A program made the translations under genes and the position numbers. A stretch of DNA of 64,000 nt, from NCBI RefSeq assembly GCF_021602585.1, contig NZ_BQIP01000004.1, positions 1 to 64,000 on the forward strand. Reading direction: 5' to 3'. This DNA comes from Pseudomonas faucium (GTDB lineage Bacteria > Pseudomonadota > Gammaproteobacteria > Pseudomonadales > Pseudomonadaceae). Shown here in pieces: positions 1 to 9,309 of this stretch (position 1 is the stretch's first letter; every line of letters starts with the position of its first letter). Under the pieces are notes generated by a model that was given only the letters and a program-made list of their open reading frames with translations, ran no database searches and was not told where the DNA came from.

Positions 1-40
1 AAGAAAGCGTAAAGATTTGGGTTTTGCGGTGGTTTTACCG

Positions 41-118
41 GCCTCATCGCCGGCAAGCCGGCTCCCACAAGGTTCGGCTCAGGGCCTGTGGGAGCCGGCT
101 TGCCGACGATGGGGCCGG
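41..118. repeat. REP pair in inverted orientation (REPIN)
   Basis: Two copies of the P. putida-type REP sequence face each other: one at 41-69 with core GCCGGCAAGCCGGCTCCCAC and one at 87-117 in the opposite orientation (GTGGGAGCCGGCTTGCC). The pair lies just 3' of the AI-2E-type gene, a usual site for such elements. It may fold into a large hairpin and act as a 3' end stabiliser, which is inference. Confidence 0.85.
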
Positions 119-124
119 TGCAGG

Positions 125-1177
125 CTAGCGCTGCGGCGTCTGCTGCCCCGCGTTGCGGCTCCAGTCCAGCAGCAGGCTGTAGCCCACTGCCAGCAAGGTC
201 GGCCCGATGAACAAGCCAATGAAGCCAAAGGCAATCAGGCCACCGAACACACCGAGCAGCACGATCACCAACGGCAAATTGCCGCCGCGGCTGATCAGGT
301 AAGGCTTGAGTACGTTGTCCACGCCGCTGATGACGAAGGTGCCCCAGATACCCAGGAACACCGCCATCCCGTACTCCCCCTTCCACACCAGCCAAGCGGT
401 CGCGGGGATCCAGGCCAGCGGCGGCCCCATGGGGATCAGGCTCAGCATGAACGTCACCAGGCCCAGCACGATGGCGCCGGGTACACCGGCGATCACGAAG
501 CCGATCAGCGCCAGCAGCGCCTGGGCCGCGGCGGTGCCGATCACGCCGTTGACCACCCGCTGCACGGTGCCTGCCACCAACTCCAGGTAATACTCGGCGC
601 GATCACCCGCCAGCCGCTGTAGCAGGCGCAGCACGAACGCCGCCAGGCGCGGGCCGTCACGGTAGAAGAAGAACACGAACACCAGACTCAGGGACAATTC
701 CAGCATCCCGCTGCCGATCTGCGCACTGCGCGCCAGCAGCCAGTTGCCCACCTGGCCCAGGTACGGCTTGACCGAAGCCATCAGCGCGGCGCCTTGCTGG
801 TCCATCGATTGCCACCAGCGGACCAGGCGCTCACCCACCAGGGGCACGCTGCCCAGCCAGTCCGGCGCCTCGGGCAGGCCACCGACCTGCACGTCACGCA
901 CGAATGCCGTCGCGTCGCGGATGTGGTCGGCCAGGTTGAACCCCAGCCACACCAGCGGCAACGCCACGATCAGGATCCAGGCGCTGGTCAGCAGGCTCGC
1001 GGCCAGGGTTTCGCGCCCGCCGAGCACCCGCGTCAGCAGGCGCATCAATGGCCAGCTGGCAAAGGCCAGGATGGCGCCCCACAACAAGGCTGAAATGAAA
1101 GGCGCCATCACCCACAACGCGGCACCGAGCAATGCCAGCAATACGATCTGGACCAACAGGCGGTCATGGTTGGCCAT
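125..1177 (-). CDS. AI-2E / PerM-family inner-membrane transporter
   Basis: This 350-residue protein is made of repeated hydrophobic segments and reads as an AI-2E family (PerM/YdiK-like) permease. Visible support includes the N-terminal pair of membrane helices, a soluble stretch near residues 60-150, and the family-like C-terminal region with ISRGGNLPLVIVLLG followed by a glycine-rich helix (GLIAFGFIGLFIGP). Members have been linked to export of small molecules or to sodium/proton antiport, and the substrate cannot be told from sequence. The gene stops 12 bp before its upstream neighbour's stop codon is reached, so it is probably cotranscribed behind the DUF4892 gene. The start MANHDRLL is the only good one. 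Confidence 0.85.
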   Translation of the reverse strand: MANHDRLLVQIVLLALLGAALWVMAPFISALLWGAILAFASWPLMRLLTRVLGGRETLAASLLTSAWILIVALPLVWLGFNLADHIRDATAFVRDVQVGGLPEAPDWLGSVPLVGERLVRWWQSMDQQGAALMASVKPYLGQVGNWLLARSAQIGSGMLELSLSLVFVFFFYRDGPRLAAFVLRLLQRLAGDRAEYYLELVAGTVQRVVNGVIGTAAAQALLALIGFVIAGVPGAIVLGLVTFMLSLIPMGPPLAWIPATAWLVWKGEYGMAVFLGIWGTFVISGVDNVLKPYLISRGGNLPLVIVLLGVFGGLIAFGFIGLFIGPTLLAVGYSLLLDWSRNAGQQTPQR

Positions 1178-1189
1178 GGTGGCACTCGT

Positions 1190-1972
1190 TCAACGGATCA
1201 GTTCCAGGTGCAGGCCATCGGTAGGAGCGCTGCCGACTTCGAGGCGGTTGCTGCGCACCCCGGCCTTGACCAGTTGCTCGCGCCAGCTTTCGGCCTGTTC
1301 GCCGCTGAGGCTGGCACGCAGGGTGCTGTCAAGGTTCAGGCTGCGGCTGAGCAAGCCGACCCAGGCCGGCTGTGGCGCGCTCAGGTCAGGGTAGTCGAGC
1401 TTGCCAGTGTCGCGCATTTCGCGCAGCACGGTGGCGGCCGTGGGCAGCAAGTCGCCGAGCGGGCTGCCGGCCACGAACTCTTCGACGTGCAGGTAGGCGC
1501 GGCGGTTGCCGCGGGTGACGCTGTACAGCGCAACCAGGGTGTCGGCCTCTTCGGCGGAGCGGCGCAGGAGGATGAATGCCTGCTGCTCGTCGCCGCCATT
1601 GAGGCGTGCGTTGCCGAACACATCGTTGGCCCACAGGCTGGCTTCGCCGCAGTCGCGGCCCTGGCACCAGAACAGCGGGTAGCCGCCGTCGTGCTGCAGT
1701 TCCTCGCGGGCGCTGGTAAAGGCTTCGCGCGCGGTACGCTCGACCGGCAGCTCGTAGGTCACCGAGCTGACCTGGCCGCGGCTCTCGACCTTGTCGTCGA
1801 CGCGCAGGCGGCCGCTGATCTTGCGCAGCGGGCCCATCGGGTAGATGCGCTCCTGCTCCACGGCCGGGCGCTGGTCGACCACCTTGGCATCCACCGGCAC
1901 TGGCAGGCTGCCGGCCCACAACAACGGGCTGGCGAGCCCCAGGCAGCCGGCAACGAGAACTCGAATGCTCAT
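1190..1972 (-). CDS. DUF4892-type exported protein
   Basis: The product is 260 residues when started at the ATG at 1972 (MSIRVLVAGCLGLASPLLWA), which begins a clean Sec signal peptide with a likely cut after LLWAG. An in-frame extension upstream has no signal-like sequence and was not used. The mature part resembles the DUF4892 family of pseudomonads: an alpha/beta-rich N-terminal half and a C-terminal half with LNLDSTLRASLSGEQAESWREQL, which recalls an OmpA-like tail. The function is unknown and the location should be periplasmic or envelope. It lies immediately upstream of the AI-2E-type gene on the same strand. Confidence 0.75.
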   Translation of the reverse strand: MSIRVLVAGCLGLASPLLWAGSLPVPVDAKVVDQRPAVEQERIYPMGPLRKISGRLRVDDKVESRGQVSSVTYELPVERTAREAFTSAREELQHDGGYPLFWCQGRDCGEASLWANDVFGNARLNGGDEQQAFILLRRSAEEADTLVALYSVTRGNRRAYLHVEEFVAGSPLGDLLPTAATVLREMRDTGKLDYPDLSAPQPAWVGLLSRSLNLDSTLRASLSGEQAESWREQLVKAGVRSNRLEVGSAPTDGLHLELIR

Positions 1973-2081
1973 CGGCCACCCATGCCGCACGCGGCGCCGG
2001 TGAAAAGTTGATGGATGTCTGGCATGTACATGGTTGTCTCCCTGTTCAACCCGCCAAGCCTCGACACTTGTCCGGTGCAAG

Positions 2082-2936
2082 TCAAGCAAAGCCAAAGAAG
2101 CGATTGAAACAGTCTGCGACAAGGGCCGCACCCTGTTCGTCGTTCAGGTGCAGGTGATGCCCGCCGGGCAACACCACTTGCTCGAAGGGTAGCTGCTCCA
2201 GCAGTTCGGTGTGGCGCGCCAGCATGCCGTCGGCGGCCACCACCAGGCAGGCCGGGCATGCGACGCGGCGCACATGGGCCATCGCCTGGGCCTGGCTCAG
2301 GCGCACCGGCGAGGGCAAGGTCAGGCGGCTGTCGCTGCGCCAGCTGTATCCGCCGGGCACGGGCATCAGCCCGCGCTGGGCCAGCAGCTCGGCGGCCTCG
2401 CGGCTGACGGCGACCATGCCTTTCATTCGTGCCTGCACGCCCTGTTCCAGGCTCGGGTACACCGACTTGCGCTTGCCATCCAGGCGCAGCTGGGCCTGCA
2501 GGGCCATCCCCAAGCGCTCGCCGGCGTCCTGTTCGGCGCCGGTGGGCGGGATGACGCCGTCGATCAGCGCCAGGTGGCTGACCCGATCAGGCAAGGCACT
2601 GGCCAGTTGCAGCGAGATGATCGCCCCCAGCGAATGCCCCAGCAGGGCAAAGCGCTGCCAGCCCAGCTGTTCGGCCACCCGCAGCACGTCGTGGGCATAG
2701 TCGGCCAGGGCGTAGCCTGCGCCTGGCGGGCGGTGTTCGGAGTAACCGTGCCCGGCAAGGTCCAGGGCGACGATGCGCAGGCCTTTGAGTTGCGGCGCCA
2801 GGCGGGCGAAGCTGTTGGCATTGTCCAGCCAGCCATGCAGGGCGATCACCGGCAGGCCGTCCTGCGGGCCGAACAGGTGCGCGGCCAGTTCGATATGGCC
2901 CAGGCTCAGGCGCACTTCCTCGACCTGCGCGCTCAC
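2082..2936 (-). CDS. alpha/beta hydrolase (second of a tandem pair)
   Basis: This is a 284-residue alpha/beta-hydrolase-fold protein. The oxyanion region is ALHGWLDNANSF, the nucleophile elbow is LLGHSLGA with the serine in G-H-S-L-G, and the late histidine lies in LPGGHHLHL. The start is GTG at 2936, which overlaps the TGA of the upstream hydrolase (GTGA), so the two genes are probably translationally coupled. Lipase, esterase or haloperoxidase-like activity is possible, and the substrate is unknown. A longer in-frame reading upstream runs through the neighbouring gene and is an artefact. Confidence 0.85.
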   Translation of the reverse strand: MSAQVEEVRLSLGHIELAAHLFGPQDGLPVIALHGWLDNANSFARLAPQLKGLRIVALDLAGHGYSEHRPPGAGYALADYAHDVLRVAEQLGWQRFALLGHSLGAIISLQLASALPDRVSHLALIDGVIPPTGAEQDAGERLGMALQAQLRLDGKRKSVYPSLEQGVQARMKGMVAVSREAAELLAQRGLMPVPGGYSWRSDSRLTLPSPVRLSQAQAMAHVRRVACPACLVVAADGMLARHTELLEQLPFEQVVLPGGHHLHLNDEQGAALVADCFNRFFGFA

Positions 2937-3721
2937 GCCTGGCTCCAGCGGTCGAACAGGCCCTTGATCAGGCTGGCGGTATCGGTCGGGCGCTCCAGCG
3001 GGAACATGTGGCCGCCGGGCACACTGTGGTATTCGCCCCTGGGCATGCCGCGCACGGCCAGGGTGTGATGGTGGCGGATCACATTGCTGCGATCGCCGCG
3101 CACCATCGCCAGCGGCACCTGCAGTTGCCGCGCGGGGGCTGGGCTGGCGTGGGGGATGCTGCGGTAGATGCTGATTTCGGTGGCCGGGTCGAAGCGCAGG
3201 CGCAGGCCCTGCTCGCCCTCCTCCAGGCCATGTTGCAGATAGGCTTCGAGGCATTCGGGGTCGAAATGGCGGAACAGGCTTTTGCTGGCGAAGTAGTCCC
3301 GCGCGCTGTCGCGGTCGCTGAAGGCCTCGCGCCGGCCCAGGGTGCGCCCTGCCGGGGTGATGCGGTCGATGAAGCCAAAGCGCTTGGCGGTGCGCAGCAG
3401 CCACTGGTCGGCGCGGGTCAGCACCGGCGAATCCAGCATCACCACGCCGCGGTAGTACTGTGGGCAACGCAAGGCCGCATGCAGGTGCAGCACGCCGCCC
3501 AGGGAATGGCCCACGCCCCACACCGGGGCTTCCTGGCTGGCCAGGTGGTGCAGCAGTTCATCCACCAGGTTCTGCCAGTTTTCGTTGACCGGGAAGCGCG
3601 GGTCGTGGGCGTGCTGGGCCAGGTGGCTGACTTGGTAGTCCGGCGCCAGGGCAGCGAACAGCTTGCCGTAGGTGGCCGAGGGAAAACCGTTGGCATGGGC
3701 GAAGAAGATCTGCTGCGACAT
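2933..3721 (-). CDS. alpha/beta hydrolase (first of a tandem pair)
   Basis: This 262-residue cytosolic protein opens with FFAHANGFPS, carries the nucleophile elbow GVGHSLGG near residue 70, and ends with VPGGHMFPLERP, which supplies the catalytic histidine. It has the full alpha/beta hydrolase fold without a signal peptide. It is the first gene of a pair and its stop codon overlaps the GTG start of the second. The two proteins share fold and motifs but are diverged, so an ancient duplication is possible. The substrate is not known. Confidence 0.88.
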   Translation of the reverse strand: MSQQIFFAHANGFPSATYGKLFAALAPDYQVSHLAQHAHDPRFPVNENWQNLVDELLHHLASQEAPVWGVGHSLGGVLHLHAALRCPQYYRGVVMLDSPVLTRADQWLLRTAKRFGFIDRITPAGRTLGRREAFSDRDSARDYFASKSLFRHFDPECLEAYLQHGLEEGEQGLRLRFDPATEISIYRSIPHASPAPARQLQVPLAMVRGDRSNVIRHHHTLAVRGMPRGEYHSVPGGHMFPLERPTDTASLIKGLFDRWSQA

Positions 3722-3815
3722 GGCGCCTGGTCCGGACCGAGGAATGATGGCCTATTGTCGGCATCCTGCCGCCGCACGGCAACGTCCGGAAAGGTCATCG
3801 CCAAGGGCGTTCAGG

Positions 3816-4199
3816 TCAGGGGTTGTTGTCGAAACTGGCCAACGAGCGCTGCAGGCAGGCCTGCATGTAGGCCAGTTGCCCTTCCAGCGCCTCGCGGGCC
3901 AGGCGCTGGTCCTGGTAGTCGAGCTGCAGGCGCCGCAGCGCCAGGCAGCTGGCCTGCAGCAGGTGGGAAACCCGCAGGCAGGCGTCCTGGAGCTTGCGCA
4001 GTTCTTCCTCGCCCTGCAGGTTGCTGGCCTGTTCGGGCCCTGCGCTGCGCACCTTGCCCAGCAGGTGATACAGCTTGGCGTCGGCCGATTCGCGCAACAG
4101 GCTGTACTGGGCATAGTCCAGTACCTCGCCTTCGTTGAGTTTTTCCAGCGTGGGCTGCAGGTCCAGCGAACGTATCAGTTCTGCCATCAGACCACTCAT
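3816..4199 (-). CDS. hypothetical helical protein
   Basis: The gene encodes 127 residues from the ATG at 4199 (MSGLMAELIRS), which has a GGGAGT ribosome-binding site at good distance. The sequence is leucine-, glutamate- and glutamine-rich and predicted by eye to be almost entirely helical, probably a coiled coil or helical bundle. There is no signal peptide, membrane segment or catalytic motif that I recognise. A longer in-frame start at 4280 would add a sequence with no family look. It stands alone between the hydrolase pair and sixA, so its neighbours do not suggest a role. Confidence 0.6.
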   Translation of the reverse strand: MSGLMAELIRSLDLQPTLEKLNEGEVLDYAQYSLLRESADAKLYHLLGKVRSAGPEQASNLQGEEELRKLQDACLRVSHLLQASCLALRRLQLDYQDQRLAREALEGQLAYMQACLQRSLASFDNNP

Positions 4200-4299
4200 A
4201 CAACACTCCCTGGCAGGTTCAGCCACTGATCGATCCGGATGCAACGCTAGCAATGGATCCAATGCCCCGGCAACTGACAAAAATGCCAGTTGCCGTGGA

Positions 4300-4758
4300 T
4301 CAGTGAGGCGAACTGATCGCCCGCAGGGTCATCAGGCCTGCCAACGGCCAGTCTCCCTCAAGCTCTGCAAGGCTTGCAGTGCTCATGGCGGCCGGTTGCT
4401 GGCCGTGGCCATGCTCGAGCATGCCCACCAACGTCCCGACCAGCGGTTGGTGGCTGACCAGCAAAACATGCTCCAGGCCCAGCCGTTCGATCTCGCCGAT
4501 GGCCTGCTGCACGCTGCTTTCGGGGGTCAGCCAGGGCACGGTGCGCACCGGTTCGGCGAAGCCCAGGGTGTCGTGCACCAGCGCTGCGGTCTGCTGGGCG
4601 CGCACGTAGGGGCTGGCGATGATCGCCTGCAGCGGTTGCCCGAGCAGCCGCGCGGCGCTGTGCAGCACCTGCTCGCGGCCATGGGCGGTGAGCCGCCGCT
4701 CGGCGTCGGTGTTGGCCCGCGGCTCCGCTTCACCGTGGCGCAGAACCCACAGCTTCAC
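4300..4758 (-). CDS. sixA: phosphohistidine phosphatase SixA
   Basis: This 152-residue protein starts at GTG 4758 with KLWVLRHGEAEPR, the R-H-G catalytic motif of the histidine phosphatase superfamily. The second catalytic region follows as ASPYVRAQQTA and the second histidine as LLVSHQPLVG. The short length and lack of extra domains fit SixA, which removes phosphate from histidine phosphotransfer domains and PTS proteins. The GTG overlaps the TGA of the upstream DUF4389 gene, indicating coupled translation. The link to two-component or PTS control is family knowledge and was not seen here. Confidence 0.9.
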   Translation of the reverse strand: MKLWVLRHGEAEPRANTDAERRLTAHGREQVLHSAARLLGQPLQAIIASPYVRAQQTAALVHDTLGFAEPVRTVPWLTPESSVQQAIGEIERLGLEHVLLVSHQPLVGTLVGMLEHGHGQQPAAMSTASLAELEGDWPLAGLMTLRAISSPH

Positions 4759-5102
4759 AGCTTGGGCTCCTCGTCGCGTGCCGGGTGTGGCGCCGGGGCC
4801 ACGGCGTGCGGGGTTTCGCCTTCGGGGGCACGCGGCGCCGGCCAGTCGGCGAACGGCCAAGGCTTGTTGTCGGTGTGGAAGGTGCCGAAGCGGCCGATCT
4901 GCGCCAGGTACTGGCTGAGGCTGTCGCCAAAGTTCATCAGGCTGGCGCTGGGCGCGCCGTAGACCAGCCGGTAGATCAGCTGCACCAGCACCAGGCCACC
5001 CAGCAGCAGCTCGGCCAGTTGCCAGACCACCAGGAACACCAGCATCCACAGCACGCGCAGGATGATCGACTCGCGCTGGGCGCGCTCGGGGGTATCGTTC
5101 AT
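4755..5102 (-). CDS. DUF4389 membrane protein
   Basis: The product is 115 residues from the ATG at 5102 (MNDTPERAQRESII). It has one long hydrophobic region near residues 14-45 (ILRVLWMLVFLVVWQLAELL and onward), then the DUF4389-like segment FGDSLSQYLAQIGRFGTF, and a proline- and alanine-rich tail. Family members are small inner-membrane proteins of unknown function found beside gpsA and sixA in pseudomonads. The upstream in-frame ATG at 5183 lies within the gpsA 3' region and is unlikely to be used. Confidence 0.82.
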   Translation of the reverse strand: MNDTPERAQRESIILRVLWMLVFLVVWQLAELLLGGLVLVQLIYRLVYGAPSASLMNFGDSLSQYLAQIGRFGTFHTDNKPWPFADWPAPRAPEGETPHAVAPAPHPARDEEPKL

Positions 5103-5130
5103 GTCTTGCTCCTTGCTCAGTGTCGGCGGC

Positions 5131-6156
5131 TCAGTTGAAACCGCTGGTGGAAATGAAGTCGACGTCGGTCTTGGGCTCGGCACGCATCAGGCGCTCGATG
5201 ACCTGGTTGAGCGTGCGGCCTTCGAAGAGGATGGCGTGCAGGCCGGCCACCAGCGGCATGTACACCTGCACTTGCTCGGCCTTGGCCTTGAGCACCTTGA
5301 GGGTGTTGACCCCCTCGGCCACCTCGCCCAGGCGGTTGACCGCCTCTTCCAGGCTCAAGCCCTGGCCCAGCGCGTGGCCGACCTGGTAGTTGCGGCTCTT
5401 GGGCGAGGAGCAGGTGACGATCAGGTCGCCGACCCCGGCCAGGCCGAGGAACGTCATCGGGTTGGCACCCTGGCTCACGGCAAAGCGGGTCATTTCGGCC
5501 AGCGCGCGGGTGATCAGCATGCTCTTGGTGTTCTCGCCCATATCCAGGGCAACGGCCATGCCGGCGATGATCGCGTAGACGTTCTTCAGCGCACCGCCCA
5601 GCTCGACGCCGAAGCGGTCGGCACTGGCGTAGACGCGGAAGGTGCGCCCGTGCAGCACGGCCTGCACGCGCTGGCACAGTGCTTCGTCTTCACTGGCGAC
5701 CACGGTGGCGGTCAGCGCGTGCTCGGCGATCTCGCGCGCCAGGTTCGGGCCCGACAGCACACCGATTCGGGCCTGGGGCGCGATCTCCTCGAGAATCTGG
5801 CTCATCAGCTTGAAGCTCTGCGCCTCGATGCCCTTGGTCAGGCTGACCAGGCATTTGCCCCGCAAAAGCTCGGCATGCGGGGCCAGCACGCTGCGCAGGG
5901 CGCTCGATGGCAGGGCAACGAAAACCAGGTCGCAGGCCTGCAAGGTCGCCAGCAGGTCGTTGACCGGCTCGACACCATCGTGCAGGCGGATACCCTTGAG
6001 GTACCGCGGGTTCTCGCGGTTGACGCGCATCGCCTCGGCCTGCTCGGGGTCGCGCATCCATTGGCGCACCGGCACACCGTTCTCGGCCAGCAGGTTCGCC
6101 ACGGCGGTGCCGAAGCTGCCGCCTCCCAGAACTGCAACAGGTTGCTGTTCAGTCAT
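5131..6156 (-). CDS. gpsA: NAD(P)-dependent glycerol-3-phosphate dehydrogenase
   Basis: GpsA reduces dihydroxyacetone phosphate to sn-glycerol 3-phosphate for phospholipid synthesis in the cytosol. The 341-residue protein has the dinucleotide fold [17 protein letters not shown] at the N-terminus, the substrate-site stretch LTKGIE near residue 107, [11 protein letters not shown], and the lysine region [10 protein letters not shown]. The start at 6156 (MTEQQPVAV) gives the length usual in pseudomonads; an ATG two codons earlier is also possible. It lies upstream of the DUF4389 and sixA genes on the same strand. Confidence 0.96.
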   Translation of the reverse strand: MTEQQPVAVLGGGSFGTAVANLLAENGVPVRQWMRDPEQAEAMRVNRENPRYLKGIRLHDGVEPVNDLLATLQACDLVFVALPSSALRSVLAPHAELLRGKCLVSLTKGIEAQSFKLMSQILEEIAPQARIGVLSGPNLAREIAEHALTATVVASEDEALCQRVQAVLHGRTFRVYASADRFGVELGGALKNVYAIIAGMAVALDMGENTKSMLITRALAEMTRFAVSQGANPMTFLGLAGVGDLIVTCSSPKSRNYQVGHALGQGLSLEEAVNRLGEVAEGVNTLKVLKAKAEQVQVYMPLVAGLHAILFEGRTLNQVIERLMRAEPKTDVDFISTSGFN

Positions 6157-6304
6157 ATTCAATCCGTTAAAGCCATAAGTTAAGTGGCGACCCCGCCATT
6201 ATACGGCGCGCCTGCGCCAGAGCCAGTGGCCATGCGGTAGATCACTGGCAAAACCGCACCGGTCAGTTAACATGCGTGTTTCAACCCTGATACAAGGCCG
6301 TATC

Positions 6305-8419
6305 GTGTTTCCTGGCACGCCTCCCTACCCTCGCCTGCTGCTGCTCACCGCCTTGCTCGGCGGCCCGGCCATGGCCGACGATCTGTTCATCGACAACACC
6401 GACCTGCCGCAGGTTCTGACCGCCACGCGGCTCAAACAATCCCCGGCAGCGGTGCCCGGCAGCATGACCGTGCTCGACAGCGAACTGATCCGTGCCAGCG
6501 GTGCCCGCGACATCCCGGAGCTGCTGCGCCTGGTACCGGGCATGATGATCGGCTATGGCGCCGGCAACCAGCCGACCGTCAACTATCACGGCACCAACGT
6601 CAACGAAGCGCGGCGCATGCAGGTGTTGATCGATGGCCGCTCGGTGTACCGCGCGGGCCTGGCCACGGTGGACTGGAGCGACATCCCGGTGGCGCTGGAG
6701 GATATCGAGCGCATCGAGGTGTTCCGCGGCCCCAACACCGTCAGCTACGGCGCCAACGCGCTGATGGCGGTGGTCAACATCCTCACCCGCAACCCGGCCG
6801 ACAGCCACGGCACGCGCATGAAGCTGACCCGCGGCCAGGACGGCATCGACGACTACTACCTCAGCCACGGCCTGGGCTGGGACGGCGGCGACCTGCGCCT
6901 TTCGGTGTCGGGCCAGAAGGACGACGGTTTCGATGAAAACCAGTTCGGCCAGAACTACCGCGACAGCCGCCGGGCGAACCGCTTCAACCTCAGCGTCAGC
7001 CATACCCTGGCGCCGAACCAGACCCTGGAATGGCAGCTGGCGGCCAAGGAAGGCAGCAACCAGCGGCCCTACACCTACCAGCCGGTGTTCCCCTTCGTCA
7101 CCGAGAGCGGCGACAACGCCGACGTCAATGCCAAGGATTACGCCGGCTCCGTGCGCTGGAACATCGACTTCAACCCCGAGCACAGCCTCTATGTGCAGGG
7201 CTCGGCGCAGCATTTCGACCGCCAGCAGGTCTGGCGCGCCTGCGACGCGGCGCTGTCGTTCAGCCCGGAGCTGACCCGGCTGTGGCAGCTGAACCCGAAT
7301 TTCGCCGAGCTGGTTGCACGCGGCGCCAACAACCCGCCCAGCAGCAGCAACCCCGAAGAGCAGGCGCTGGTCGATGCGATCAAGAACCAGTGGAACAACC
7401 AGGGCGGCAGCAACGTGGTTTGCGGCGATGTCGACCAGAGCACCCGGGAAACCCGCTACGACCTGGAAATCCAGGACACCCTGAGCCTTACCGACAGCCT
7501 GCGCCTGCTCAGCGGCATGAACTACCGCTACGATCGCGCCGACTCGCAGACCTACTTCGACGGCAGCCTCGACGACCAGACCTGGCGCCTGTTCGGCCAG
7601 CTCGAGTGGCGCGCCGACGAGCACTGGATCCTGCAGGGCGGTGCGATGTTCGAAGACTCGAAGCTGTCCGGCAGCTCGCTGACCCCGCGCATGGCGGTGA
7701 ACTACCTGATCACCCCGCGCCACGGCTTGCGCGCGGTGTATTCCGAGGCGGTGCGCTCGCCCGACATGTTCGAGAACAACGTCAACTGGAGCTACACGGT
7801 CAAGAACCTGACCCCCAACGCCTTCGGCCAGCAGCACGGCGAATACTTCGTCAAGACCCGCGGCCCGGGCGACCTCGAGCAGGAGCGCATGCGCTCGCGC
7901 GAACTGGGCTACAACGGCCAGTTCAGCGACATCGACCTGAACATGGATGTGAAGCTGTTCTACGACGAGATCACCGGAATGATCAGCGAGCCTTTGCGCA
8001 ACAACCAGTACATCGCCAGCAATGCCAACAAGGCCCGCTTCAGTGGCAGCGAAGCGCAGTTCGATTGGCGCGCCACCCGCCGCGACCGCCTGCGCCTGAC
8101 CTATGCCTATGTCGACGCCTGGGCCAGCAACCCCGCCGACAGCGCCAACACCGCCCGCAACAGCGGCTCGGCCGGCTGGCTGCGCGAATGGGGCCAGGGC
8201 TGGTCGAGCGCGCTGTTCTACTATGGCGACGATGCGCTCAACCAGTACCGCTACGAGCGCCTCGACCTGCGCGTGGCCAAGCGCTTTCGCATCCAGGGCA
8301 GCAACCTGGAGCTGGCCGCGCTGTGGCAACAGCGCCTGGACGATGAACCCACCACCCTGGTGCAGAACCGCTACGACAGCCGCCACCGCCTGAGCGTGAG
8401 CGCGGAGCTGGAGTTCTGA
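6305..8419 (+). CDS. TonB-dependent outer-membrane receptor
   Basis: This protein of about 704 residues carries a signal peptide ending in GPAMADD, a plug domain with SMTVLDSELIRASGARDIPELLRLVPG and IERIEVFRGPNTVSYGANALMAVVNI, and a beta-barrel ending in an aromatic residue (SAELEF). I prefer the GTG at 6305 because AAGG precedes it at a suitable distance; the in-frame ATG at 6272 lacks a ribosome-binding site. The plug resembles cobalamin/colicin-I-type receptors, but the ligand is unknown and no Fur-box-like sequence was seen upstream. Its stop overlaps the next start by one base, so it heads a three-gene operon with a binding protein and a hybrid kinase. Confidence 0.88.
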   Translation: MFPGTPPYPRLLLLTALLGGPAMADDLFIDNTDLPQVLTATRLKQSPAAVPGSMTVLDSELIRASGARDIPELLRLVPGMMIGYGAGNQPTVNYHGTNVNEARRMQVLIDGRSVYRAGLATVDWSDIPVALEDIERIEVFRGPNTVSYGANALMAVVNILTRNPADSHGTRMKLTRGQDGIDDYYLSHGLGWDGGDLRLSVSGQKDDGFDENQFGQNYRDSRRANRFNLSVSHTLAPNQTLEWQLAAKEGSNQRPYTYQPVFPFVTESGDNADVNAKDYAGSVRWNIDFNPEHSLYVQGSAQHFDRQQVWRACDAALSFSPELTRLWQLNPNFAELVARGANNPPSSSNPEEQALVDAIKNQWNNQGGSNVVCGDVDQSTRETRYDLEIQDTLSLTDSLRLLSGMNYRYDRADSQTYFDGSLDDQTWRLFGQLEWRADEHWILQGGAMFEDSKLSGSSLTPRMAVNYLITPRHGLRAVYSEAVRSPDMFENNVNWSYTVKNLTPNAFGQQHGEYFVKTRGPGDLEQERMRSRELGYNGQFSDIDLNMDVKLFYDEITGMISEPLRNNQYIASNANKARFSGSEAQFDWRATRRDRLRLTYAYVDAWASNPADSANTARNSGSAGWLREWGQGWSSALFYYGDDALNQYRYERLDLRVAKRFRIQGSNLELAALWQQRLDDEPTTLVQNRYDSRHRLSVSAELEF

Positions 8420-9309
8420 TGGCCCGTCTGCTGCGCCTGCTGCTGTTCTGTCTCTGGCCCTTAGGCTCGCTGTGCGCCAGCGAGATCCTGGTGGTCGGTG
8501 GCGAGGATCAGCCCGGCATCCGCAGCTTTGCCACGGCCCTGGAAAGCCGTCGCAGCCATGACCAGGTGCGGTTCCAGACCGTCGCCGAACTGCCGCGCCC
8601 CAGCCAGCTGAAGGCCGACACGCGCCTGGTGCTGCTCGACAGCGCCGCGCTGGACTGGCGCCTGGCGGAAAACGCCGGGCCGCCGGCCCTGGCCATGCGC
8701 ATCAGCCGGGTGCAGGCCGAACAGCGCCTGGGAAAGTCGCGCCCCGGCTACCTGACCCTGCTGTGGAGTGACCCGCCGCTGGCTCGGCAGTTGCGCCTGG
8801 CCCGCTACCTGCTGCCGCAGGCCCAGCGCATCGGCGTGCTGTATGGCGAGCACAGCCACTTCCTGGTCGATGAACTGCGCCAGGCGGCGCGCCCGCTGGG
8901 CCTGGAAATCGTCGCCCAGGACTGGCCCGACCAGCGTGACAGCCGGCCCCTGCAGCACCTGCTGGGCAGCAGCGACGTGCTGCTGGGCCTGGACGACCCC
9001 GACCTGTACAACTCCAAGACCGCAAAGAACGTGCTGCTCAGCAGCTACGGCCGGCAGATGGCGCTGATCGGCCCGAACGCAGGTTTTGTCCGCGCCGGCG
9101 CCCTGGCCAGCACCTACAGCGACCAGGACGACTGGCTGGCGGTACTCGACCAGTTGCTCGACCACCCGCCCGCGCGCTGGCCGCGCAGCCTGTACCCGGC
9201 CCGTTTCGGAGTCAGCGGCAACCAGCAGGTGGCGCGTGCCCTGGGCCTTGAAGCGATCGATCCGAAGGCCACTGCCAAGGCCCTGGCCGAAGGAGAACCC
9301 ACCCCATGA
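8419..9309 (+). CDS. orphan ABC-type substrate-binding-like periplasmic protein
   Basis: This 296-residue protein has a signal peptide ([19 protein letters not shown]) and two lobes with the pattern of the ABC_sub_bind (PF04392-like) family: an early [11 protein letters not shown], then [29 protein letters not shown] and [15 protein letters not shown]. No ABC permease or ATPase gene is nearby. It overlaps the receptor upstream by one base and the kinase downstream by four (ATGA), so the three products are likely made in fixed proportion. I infer that it presents a ligand to the sensor kinase or hands it on from the receptor. The ligand is not known. Confidence 0.8.
   Translation: MARLLRLLLFCLWPLGSLCASEILVVGGEDQPGIRSFATALESRRSHDQVRFQTVAELPRPSQLKADTRLVLLDSAALDWRLAENAGPPALAMRISRVQAEQRLGKSRPGYLTLLWSDPPLARQLRLARYLLPQAQRIGVLYGEHSHFLVDELRQAARPLGLEIVAQDWPDQRDSRPLQHLLGSSDVLLGLDDPDLYNSKTAKNVLLSSYGRQMALIGPNAGFVRAGALASTYSDQDDWLAVLDQLLDHPPARWPRSLYPARFGVSGNQQVARALGLEAIDPKATAKALAEGEPTP

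Noticed and set aside
2937-3521. Long N-terminal extension of the second alpha/beta hydrolase
   Set aside because: It runs out of frame through the first hydrolase gene. The GTG at 2936 overlapping the upstream stop is a better start and gives a normal family length.
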